Shown here piece by piece: positions 23,301 to 35,300 of a stretch of 64,000 nucleotides of DNA. Below the pieces are notes generated by a model. That model did not search any database. It saw nothing but the letters and a program-made list of their open reading frames with translations, and was not told the DNA's origin. Positions within the stretch are counted from its first letter, which is position 1. The number at the start of each line of letters is the position of its first letter. This stretch comes from Vermiculatibacterium agrestimuris (GTDB lineage Bacteria; Bacillota; Clostridia; Oscillospirales; Oscillospiraceae): NCBI RefSeq assembly GCF_943193085.1, contig NZ_CALPCU010000003.1, forward strand, positions 1-64,000, given 5' to 3'. The translations under genes were made by a program, and so were the position numbers.

Positions 23301-26300
23301 TGCCCGATATGGTCAGCGTGGCGGCCGGCGCCTATCACACGGCCCTGCTGGCCAGAGACGGCTCCGTGTGGACGATGGGCAGCAACGAGTTTGGCCAGCT
23401 GGGCGCGGGCGATGTTGAGGTGCACTACGGCCCCGTGCAGATGCTGAAGGGCCAGAGCGGCGATCGGCCTGCGGATAAGCAGGGAATGACCGGCGTGCTG
23501 CGGCTGACGGCTGGGAAGGATTTCACCACTGTTATGCGTGCCGACGGCACGGTCTATACCTTCGGCAATAATGATGTGGGCCAGCTGAGCGTAACAAGCG
23601 TCAGCGGGGCCAGAACGCCTGTCCAGGTAGAGAAGATCTACGGACAGGATAACGACCTTTATCTGAAAAATGTGCTGGCCGTCTCTGCCGGCGACAGGCA
23701 TATGCTGAGCATGGTGCGCACGCCGAGCAGCGCCAGTGCGGCAGAGACCAATGTGTGGGTATGGGGCGTAAATGACCGCGATCAGCTGGGCCTTGGCGTG
23801 GGCAGCGGCATCCCCTATATCAACCGGGCGCTGAAAATGCGCAATGAGGACGGTACGGGCGATCTGAAGGATGTGATCCAGATCGCCGCGGGCCGCCAGC
23901 ACTCGCTGGCGCTGGTGAAGGATCTCAACACCACTTCTACCGGCTACAACGAGGCCACCTTGATACTGGGCTGGGGCGCAAATGATATGGGCCAGTTAGG
24001 TCTGAACAGCAACACCCTCCAGGAGGCCCTGCCTAAGCGGATGGTTCGCGGCGACAGTACCTCCGGTATGGACGCGGTGCCCACCTATTTCCGTGAGACT
24101 CTGACCATTGCCGCTGGCGGTGACTTCAGCGTGCTGGTGCGGGAAGAGGGCTCGGTGTGGGCCACGGGTATCGGCGACGCCTACCAGATCGGCAATGCGG
24201 AGCCCAACAGCATCAATAAGCCGGCGCAGGTGGGCGTGGGGAACTTCTACACCCTGGTCATCGGAGACTCCGCCATCTTTAATAAGTATGACCGGAGCCC
24301 CGCCCACAACAGCGATTGGACGGAGTATACCCGTCTGCCCCGGTATACCTATCTCCAGAACGACGAGGAGCTCTTCTTTGATGTGAAGGACTTCTACGAG
24401 GCTTATTACAGCGCCTTCAACCTGATCTCCGAGGTCATGGAGCGTCAAATCGACGCCGACAAGGTGGGCGACGTGACGGTGGAGGTCTCTGATCCCACCA
24501 TCGCCTATCTGGAGCAGGTGGGGAGCGAGTGGTACCTCCACGCCACCGGCGAGCGCCACGGCGACGTGATCGTGAGCGTGAACCATGTGGGCAGCACCTA
24601 TCACGGCGAGTATACTGTAACAGTCCTGCCCAGAACAGAGATCGATGAGATCAACCGGGATTATACTGTAGTGGCTGAGCCCAAGGTGCGCAGCGGCGAT
24701 AACGCCATCATTGCCCTTCAGGCCGACGGCACAGTCTGGTTCTGGGGCAAATGGCAGCTGACCGACGGCAACAACCAGACCTATGAGGCTGGCTATGAGT
24801 ACCCGCTGGAGGGCGAACTGCCCAAGGCCAGCGATGTACAGGGCGGCATCGACAGCGATGAGTATGTCATTGATGTGGCCGCCGGCAGCAACTTCTTCAT
24901 GGCCCTGACCAACAAGGGCAAGGTCTTTACCTGGGGCTCCAACGACGTGGGCCAGCTGGGTAATGGCAAGTGGAACGACTATACATCCACAACGACCCGG
25001 GCGGTGAACGACGCGTCCGCGCCGGTGCGGGTGCTTTCCGGCGCCCAGAGCACGACGGAGCAATTCCTGGAGAATATCGTGCAGATCGCCGCGGGCGATA
25101 AGCACGCTTTGGCCATGGACGCGGATGGCTGCATGTGGGCCTGGGGTTACAATGTGAACGGCCAGCTGGGCGTGAACAAGAGTGGCGCGTGGCAGTACAC
25201 CAATAATGTACCTCAGGCCGCCAAGGACGACTATATCACGGTGGCCACTGAACCTATGGCGGTCACGGGCGTAGAGGGTACCGGCCGGCTCAGGGGCATC
25301 ACTGCCATTGCGGCGGGCGGCAACAGCTCCGCCGCCATCCGGGCCGACGGCGCGGTATATGCCTGGGGTCTGAACAGCTCCGGCCAGCTGGGCCACGGCG
25401 ACTACGACTCTACGGTGGCGCCCGTCTTGGTGAAGTCCGGCGAATACAGTAATGATGTCTATCTGCTGGGCGATGTGACCCGCCTGAGCGTGGGCAAGGC
25501 CCACATGGCGGTGGTGCTCCGGGACGGCAAGGTGTTTACCTGGGGCGACAATACTTATGGCCAGCTGGGCAACGGCTCCACTGTGGCAAACAGCAGCATG
25601 CCGGTGCAGGTGGATTTCAGCAACACCATTTTGGCCGGAAGACCCATCGACAAGATCAGTGGCCACGGCAATACCGTGCTGGTGCGCGGTATGGATGACG
25701 TGATGCTGGGCTGGGGCCGGGATAACAGCGGCCAGCTGGGCACCGGTGTGTTGGGCACTATGGCCAACGCCCCTGTGGTCATTAACCGGGGCGAGAATCT
25801 GACGACCTATACCACTTATCGGGTTTGCCCGATGTGCGGCTATGCAGACACTGAAGTGGCCTTCAACTTTACCGGGACGGACGTGATTTGCCCGAACTGC
25901 GGCACGGTCAGCGCTGACGCGGCAAGTCCCCAGTATCCGCTGGCGAGCACTGTGCCCGCCCCCGATGGGACTTTCCGCAACGCGGTAAGCTTTGACGGCG
26001 GTGAAGGCTTTACGGTTTACACCACTGTGGACGGCCAGGTCTATGTGTCCGGCAGCTACGGCGTGGGCAAGTTCAATATCAACAGCGGCGATCCTCTGGC
26101 CGACAGGAACCTCCTGACGCCCAGACGGTTTGGCTATGAGAGCAGCCAACGGCTGAGCTGGACGGACGGCGGGATCGGCGGAGATAAGCGGGACAACTTC
26201 TATACCCTTCCCGCCGGCACCACCATGACCATCCCCATTGATGAACTGTTCCGGGACACCTATGCCTCCTTCAATCTGCTGACGGTGAATAAGCGCACGC

Positions 26301-29300
26301 CGATTCCCGCCGCCAGCAGGATCATGACGCTGGACGCCGGGAACCCGGAGGTGGTCGGCGTAACCCAGACGGGCGGAAATATCATCATTACCGCGCAGAA
26401 TTTCGGCGACAGCACTGTGTACATCAGCGATGCCGACAATTATACCACGATGCTCCACATCATCGTGACCGAGGCCTCTCACAACGTACCCAGCGCCATG
26501 GCCATCCCCATGGTGGACAGCGGAGCCAATATCACCGCCGGCCTGAAGGCGGACGGAACGGCTTGGGTCTGGGCCGACACGGGGGTGGATACCCTGGCCA
26601 CCAACCAGCCCGTAAAGTTCGCCGACGACGCGGTATGGGTGGCGGCGGGCACCAGCTTTGCCGCTGCGGCCCTGGCGGACGGCTCCATCCAGATGCGCCA
26701 CAACGATGGCAGAACCAGCAACCTGAAGCTGAAGAGCGGGATCACCGGCAACGACGCCCAGATCGTCCAGCTGGCGGCTCGGGGCAACACGCTGATCGCG
26801 CTGGAGATGGTTCGGGGCGAGGTGTTCCAGATCACGCCCTTCACCAGCGGCACGAACGCCAGCTGGTTTGAGGTGAAGGCGGGCTACAGCGCCGCGCACA
26901 AGGTCGTGGAACCGGTGACCAAGAACCCCAAGACCGGGGTCGGCCAGACGACCACTTACAACAGCAATGTATTCAAGCGTTCCGGCTTCCTGACGGATAT
27001 CATTGATATCTCGGCCGGAATGGACAGCTATGCCCTTCTGCGGGCGGACGGCATGGTCTTTACCATGAGCTCCGGCATAACGGGTACCAACGGCTATGGC
27101 CAGCAGGGCCACGGCTGGAATACGGTGGATATTTACACGGTGGCCACCGCCAATCCCTATCCGGTGGCCGCGGGCGATACCTATGCCGACAGCGGCAATG
27201 ACCGACTGGTAAACGTGCTGAGCGTGGCTTCGGGCAACTACCACCACATGGCTCTGGTGCGGGCGAGCAACCAGGATCACTATGCGGTGGCTTGGGGCCG
27301 CGGCACGGAGGGCCAGCTGGGCAACGCCACCAATTTGAATGCCGCCTACCCGGTCTACGTCCTCAACACCAATGCCATGGGCACCAGACAAGAATATGTC
27401 ACTGAGATCTACGCCGGCGGTAATAACTCCGGCGCCGTCGTCATGCCCGGCGGTTATCCCGCAGGCGGCGGAAATTACGGCAACTATCACCCCTATTCCC
27501 TGACCTATGTCTGGGGCGACAACAGCAACGGCCAGCTGGGTCTGGAGGCGGACACTGACAGCGGTGTGCCCAGCCGGAACCTGCCCGGGCGCATCGGCCA
27601 GGGCGGCAGCCATAACGACACCAGCCTGCCCGCCACCTACCAGGGATTCTTCAACCGCGTAATTTCCATGTCCTTCGGCGACGGCTTCGGCATGGGCGTG
27701 CAGGATACCGGCTCGGTTTGGGCCTGGAACACCACCACCAGCAAGCACGAGCCGGAGCAGGTGGGGAAGCGGGACGCCAACAGCCTGGTGGTGGACGACG
27801 CCATCCTCTTCGAATATGCCGCAGGCTCCTATGGCGGCGCAGCCTCTCCGGTGCGTAACTATACTATTGAGAACCACCAGGATGTGGATCCCGCCGGCAC
27901 CACCTACGATCCCCTGGGCATCCGCTTCCAGATGACGGGCAACCAGTACCTGCAGCTGGATCTGAGCGCGATGTTTACCCGGAACGAGTACGGCTTCAAC
28001 CTGCGCAACTCCACCGATGGTTATGACGACAACAAGGTGAACTCCGCCGCCAATGTCAAGGTGGAGTCCATGAACACCAATATCATTACCGTGAGCCAGC
28101 CCGTCGGCAATCTGATCACCCTCAACGCCGCGGCGCCCATGGGCGAGGGCTACGGCCCTGTGGTCATCCGCATCCGGGACGAGGAGCGCAATGTCCACAC
28201 CCTGCTTACTCTGGAGCTTCTGCCCCGGCCGGATGACAGGAACCTGACGGCGGGCCAGGCGGATACCATTATCACCTCTCCCAAGGTGGCGGCGGGCATG
28301 GGCACCAGCTATGCCCTGATGAGCGACGGCACCCTCTGGGCCTGGGGCGTGAACAACTTCGGCCAGCTGGGCATCGGTATAAACTCTGACGGCAACGTGA
28401 ACTTCTCCGATCAGCAGTTGTGGTACGAGATTAGAAACTGGACTCCCTACTATAACTTCCAGCCCACCAACGGAAGAAACCTCCCTGTAAAGGTATCTAC
28501 CTTGTCGAATGTGGTAGATGTGGCGGCGGGCAACAAGAATGCGGCGGTCATCACCGCCGACGGCCAGTTCTACTACTGGGGCTTCCGGGGGATCGAGTCC
28601 TGTACTACCGACCTGTATTGGCACGCCTGTACTATGAACGTGCGGTATACGACCACGCCCACTGCCGTGGACATCCCCAACGGGGAGAAGGCGGTAAAGG
28701 TGGTCTACAGCGTCTCCAACAACGACGGCGCCGTGGCCTGCTACAATGGACACGGCTATTATCGGGATTCCCCGCCCGACAACGACACCCCGACGGAGCG
28801 GTATAACCACTGCTTCTATATCCTGACGGACAAGGGCCATGTGTACCGCTTCTCCCTGTATGACCTGAGCATGACCCTGCTCTATGACGATCTGCTCTTC
28901 CCGCTGGAGCATGTGATCGATATCGCGCCTCTGCCCAGCTTTACCTATGATTATACCGATCCCAACGGTGCGACCAAGGCCTACAACAACATCGCAGCCC
29001 TGCGCGCCGATGGCACCGCCTACGTCCGGATGAACCGCATCCGCTTTGCCGACCCGGTCAGCGAGGATGTGTTCCAGCGGAACATCGTAGCCATCGCCGG
29101 CGGCGAGACCCGGGTGGTGGGCAACAACGGCCATTGGAGCGGCGGCAGCATCAGCACCATGGCCACCTTCCTCCAGGACGACAACTCCACGGTATATGCC
29201 TGGACGAGTGACGCCAACGACAGCTACCGGCTGGGCGCCATGGGCGCCAACTATGGCAAGATCATTGAAGACGGCGCGCTGAGCGCTACAGGCGCCAGCT

Positions 29301-32300
29301 TCGTGCCCGCGGGCCAGAAGCTCTACATCACCAACCTGCGCCAGATGAGCGCGGGCAGCATCTATTGGAATACCTCCACTGTGCGCAACGGCACCGTATT
29401 CCTCCAGGGCAATCTGGTGGATGCCGGCACCGGAGCGGTTCAGAACCGGGGCATCGTGTACGGCTGGGGCGATAACAGCATGGGCCAGCTGGGCACCGGC
29501 GACAATGACCCGGTGAGCGTACCTACCATCATGATCTCCGGCTGGAACGATGACGATTATCTGGCCGATCCCAACGCCCCCATGGACGATGTGATCACCA
29601 TGGCGGCGGGCAGCAACCACACCCTGATGCTGCGGGCGGACGGCTCTGCCTGGAGTGCCGGTTACAACAGATACGGCGAGCTGGGCACCCAGAGCAACAT
29701 TGACCGGGTGGTCAACCGCGCGGAGCGGGTGGGCGAGCACAACACCTATCAGCTGGGTATGGACGCCACGGATACGGCGGACGCCAGCAACGCCATCACC
29801 TTTGATAAGTCCTTTATCGCCATTGAAGAGGGCGGCAGCCTCCAGCTGAGCGGGGCCATGCTGACCACCTATAAGGGATTCAACGGCTATCAGGCTACGG
29901 AGCGGGTGCCCTACTCCGGCGCTATCTACTATGAAAGCTCCGATGAGCGGATCGCCACAGTGGATCAGAACGGTTTGGTCACGGCCAACCAGAATGGTCA
30001 GTACGGCGAAGCGGTCATCAGCTTCTACGTGCCCGCCGGCGCCAACGTAGGCGGCGCGGACACCCCCGCCGACAAGCGTACCATGGGCCAGATCATTGTG
30101 ACGGTGAAGGAGAAGTCTGCCGCCAATAAGCCCATCGTGACCGCGCCCATGGTGGCGGCAGGCAGCAATTACTCTTTGGCGCTGAAGGCTGACGGCACCG
30201 TTTGGGCCTGGGGCCGGGTGCAGACCTATCCCGTGCAGATTACCATTACGGTCACCGTTCAGGTGCCGGACGCTTCTGGAAACTCCGTCAGCAAGAAGGA
30301 GAGCATTGCCCTGCCTGACATCATCTATGTGGCTACGGGCAACAATGTCTCCCTGGCGGTGAACAAGGACGGCGAGGTTTACAGCTGGAGCAACGACGCC
30401 ACCGAAGCCAGCAAGATCGCCCAGAGCAAGTTTGGCGGCAATAAGATCGTCCGGGCAGCTGTGGGCGCCAACCACTATATGGTTCTGACCGAGGAGGGTC
30501 AGGTATACGCCTGGGGCGACAATACCGATGGCCAGGTGGGCACCGGTATTCGGGGCAACAGCTATAGCGATCCTGTCCTGGTCAGCGCACCGCTGTCCCA
30601 GTACTTTGACTATATGCACAGCGTGATCGACATTTCCGCCGGCGACAGCATCTCCGCCGCCATGCTCTCTGACGGTTCGGTGGTGACCTGGGGCCTGAAC
30701 GATTACGGCCAGACCGGTACCGGCGACACCAGCGAAAGCTATACCAAGCTGGTGCCCCAGTATGTCAAGAAGGGTGACGAGGCTACCACAGAGAGCGAGG
30801 ATATGATCCTGCGCGAGGTCACCGATGTGGCTGCCGCCGGCACGCATATGACCGCGCTCCAGCTGGACGGCGCCGCGGTCAGCTGGGGTCAGAACCACAT
30901 GGGCCAGCTGGGCAACGGCACTGTGGCCGCTCCCACGCCCGCCGACGCCTCTACGCCGGTGGCGGTGAACGTGACCGATCCCATCGTGAAGCTGGATGCG
31001 GAGGCGCATCAGAGCTTCTACACCGTGGATGACAGCAGAGTTTATGCCACGGGCCTGAACAACAGCGCGGATGTGTACAACGTCCTGGGCGTTGAGAACC
31101 CCGCCTCCAGCACGGCGATCCCCCAGGTGGTGGTGGAGTACGAGACCAACGCGCCTTACACAGATGTGCACTACTATAACAGCGCAGACTCGGCGGAGTT
31201 CGATCATGTGATCATGATCGCCGCCGGGCGTCAGCATACCCTGGCGATGCGGGATGACGGCACTGTCTATGCCTGGGGCCGCAACGTAGAGGGCCAGCTG
31301 GGCTCCTACGTGACCAATAACTATGGGCTGTATCCCGGCAACAATAACAACGACCCCTCGGATCGTTATCATCCCTTCCGGGTGGGCGCGGACGACTACT
31401 ATGCCCTGTACCTGAATAATCTGGGTACCCTGGTGCGGAGCAGCGGCGTCAACCTGGGCGGAACCACCGGCCCGGTGGGCAGCAGCGTGCCCATGCCCAC
31501 CGGCATGGAGGCCACGTATGTGACCTTGAGCACGACCCAGACCCTGACGGTGAATACCAACACCATCACACGGAAGGATATGACCGGCTTCCGGCTCCAC
31601 GGCGACTATATCACCACCAACGCCGCTCTGCTGGGCGGGAACTATACGCTGGTCTCCTCTGATGAGAACATTATAACTGTGACCGACAATGGCGGCGGCA
31701 TTTGGGTCATTACCCCGGTACCCGGCGCTTACGGCGAGGTCAATGTGCTGGTGACCCAGGAGGGTAACGCCGCCACACAGCTGCGGCCGGAGTATGGCAT
31801 GATCCATGTGACGGTGATCCAGGACAACAGCGACCCGACGGTGAGCGTAATGAAGATCGCGGCCCCCGACGTGGCCGCGGGCGAGCGGTTCAACATGGGT
31901 CTGAAGTCCGACGGCACGGTCTGGACTTGGGGCGTCAATAACCGGGGCCAGCTGGGCAACAATGACAAGGGCGCCACCATTACAGCCAACGACGCGGATC
32001 GTAACGTGCCGGTGCAAGTCCTGATTTCCGATGGTACTGCGCTGACCAACATCATCCGGGTGGCCGCCGGCGACAGCTTTGCCGTGGCTTTGGATGCGGA
32101 TGGCCACGTCTGGACTTGGGGCGCCAATGACAAGGGCCAGTTGGGCGATGGCGGAACCGATGACCGGCCTTACGCCGATAAGGTGCTGGCCGGTGAACAG
32201 ACCGGCACCGTTGAGCTGGAGGACATTATTGATGTTGCGGCCGGCGACAGCTTTGTGCTGGCGCTGGATAAGTACGGCTTTGTGTATGCCTGGGGCGCCA

Positions 32301-35300
32301 ATGAAAACGGCCAGCTGGGTACTTCCTCCACGGCTGAAATGGTGAGCACTCCCATAAAGGTCTGGGCCGGCGCCACCGCTACCGGCGTCAACGAGCAGGG
32401 CAGCGCCGTCAGCGGTTACCTGCGCAACGTCATCGCTGTGGCTGCCGGCGGCAGCCAGGGCGGCGCGATTCTGGACAACGGCACGGCTGTGACCTGGGGC
32501 AAGAACGAGCATATGCAGCTGGGCAGTGAGCAGTCCATCGGAAAATATCCTTGGGCCATGCCTGTGGCTGCCGGTGAGCAGATAGATCGCACATCGGTGA
32601 CGGATCAGAGCGGGGATCGCTACCTCCATCGGGTGACCGAGCTGGAGATCGGCGATAACTCCGCGGCCTATCAGACCTCTACCTATCAGGCCGCCGGCGA
32701 CGAGCACAGAGCGCTGCGCAGCGGCAAGCGGCCCGACCGGTTGGGCAACAGTACAGATATCCTGCGGCCGGCCTATGTAAGATACGCGGTCAACCATGAC
32801 GGCCACACCGCCGGCGAGCCGGTGGAGGATGTGTATAAGGTCACCGTGGGCGGCAGCACCGGCGCCGTGGTCACCGGTCTGGCAGGCAGCGACAGCGAGC
32901 GGGTCTACGCCTGGGGCTTCAATACCTCCGGTCAGCTGGGCCAGGAGTACTATTCCGGCCAGAATGCCACTGCCATTGCCGACGATAACACCACCGACGC
33001 ACAGCGGGTTCGTGACACCGTCCAGCCCATGGACAATAACATCACATATATCGAGGGCGTCATCGACGTGATCTCGGGCGGCGAGCACACCACCTTCTAT
33101 AAGAAGGACGGCACTGTGTTTGATGTGGGCCGCGGCACGGAAGGCCAGTTGGGTAACCGGGAATTCCAGAATGCGGCGTTGCCGGTGCTGGTGGATACTG
33201 CCTTCTATCGCGGCGTGGCCTTGGAATGGGCCGGGATCCGGCCCGTCGGAGGCGGCAGCTACGTGCGGGAATACGGCGTTACCGCACCCACTCCTTCGCC
33301 GGTACCTGACTACTTTACCATCGACCTGTCTCAGGAGCTGGTCATGGATGAGATGAAGATGGCCGTGCGCTTTAACGTGGGCTTCAACCTTTATCAGGAT
33401 CCCCGGTATGAGGCCATGACCGGCCAGCCCTTTACGATTCAGGCCACGGGTTCTGACGAGACCATCGGCCAGGTCAACGTGACCGGCACCAACATTGTTG
33501 TAACGCCGGCTAAGGACGCTGCAACGGGCCAGCCCACCAACAAGACGGGTATCATCACCGTGACGGTGACCTACACCGATCCCAACACCGGCGACGTGGC
33601 CAAGAGCGATTTCCGGGTGGCGATCACCGATAAGAATCTGACCGAGCCTATGGTGGCATCGGGCGGAAACTTCTCTCTGGCGGTGTCTCAGCACGGCGAT
33701 CTGTGGGTTTGGGGCACCAACGATGAAGGTCAGCTGGGCACCGGGGATAACGTCAGCTATGAGTATCCCTATCAGCTGACGAATTTCCCCGCGGGCACTA
33801 AGTTCAAGGCGGTAGCCGCCGGCGATGCAGTGGCGGCTGCGCTGACGGATACCGGCAATATCTACGTCTGGGGCCGCGGCTATGGCAGCACGCCCACTCT
33901 GTTCATCTCTGCCAGCGCGACCTTTAAGCAGATCGACGCCCGGGGCGACCAGTTCATTGCTCTGGACGACACCCCCAACGGCAATGTGGTGACCTGGATG
34001 GCGGGCGAGACCGTAGGTACGCCGGCCATGGTGGGTCTGCCCGTGACCCAGGTGGCCGCCGGCCGGGAGCACTTCCTGGCGCTGAGCAACGGCCTGGTCT
34101 ACGGCTGGGGCGACAATAGCAGATATCAGCTGAGCTCCGCCTATCCCGGGCAGTTGGCTGTTGGAGATCCCCGGGTCATTGGAACCCTGACAAACGTCAG
34201 CTCCATTGCGGCGGGCGACTATGTGTCCGCGGCCATTATGGGCGGCAGAGTCTATGCCTGGGGTGCCAACAACAACTATCAGGCCGGCGGCAGCGACAAT
34301 ACCCAGGATGTGACCGGGCCCACCCAGCTTTCCGGGCTGGAGATGATCAGCGAAGTGAGCCTGGGCACTGGATTTGGCATCGCCGTCACCGAGAGTGGCT
34401 ACGCCTATGCCTGGGGCAATGCCAAGGACGGCCAGCTGGGCATCGGCACGGATACGAGAGGCGGCGTGGATTATACCACGACCACCGGCATCGACTATCG
34501 TGTCACGCCGGTGAACGTAAACAAGGGCGACACCTTTAACGCCAACGCTGCGCCTGAGCTGCAGAGCGTGCTGGCGCTGGATGCCGGCACCGGACATGTG
34601 GTGATGGTGCGGGCAGACGGCTTCGTCTACGCCTGGGGCAAAAACGACGGCTACAGCCTGGGCAGTCCCGAGGTGGCGCTGAACAAGATCGCGCCTGAGC
34701 CGGTACAGGTGGGCGACGCGGAGGCCAGAACTCTCATCATCCTGAAGGCGGAGCTGTTTGACGCCGCGGGCAATCCGAAGGGCACCTTCAGCATTCCCAC
34801 CACTAACACGGACGCCTGGCTGTCCGCCATGAATGTGCAGATGGCTCCGGGCGATACGCTGACGGTGAAGTACAACACCACGGAGAACAACCTGGCGGAG
34901 ACCTACCTGTCTGCCTTCAACCTGTTGGTGGACAGCCGGACGCTGTCTGTGCGCAATTTCGACGTGGTCAACGGCAGGGTGAAATGGTCTTCTGCCGACC
35001 AGAATCTGGTGACCATCAGCGAGAGCCTGAGCCTGAACGGCGGCACCGCCACGCTCACCGCCGGCACCAGCTACTACGGAACGACGGTGGTGCGCTTTAC
35101 CAATGAGGCCAGCGGCCACATTGGCACCATCAACATCACAGTGACCCAGGAGAGCGCACCCAGTGAGGGTATCGCCGCGCCTATGGTGGTGGCCGGGAAG
35201 GACTTCTCGGCGGCCCTGCGCAGCGACGGTACCGTCTGGGCTTGGGGTCTCAACACCTCCGGCCAGCTGGGCGACGGCACTCTCATCACCCGCAGCCAGC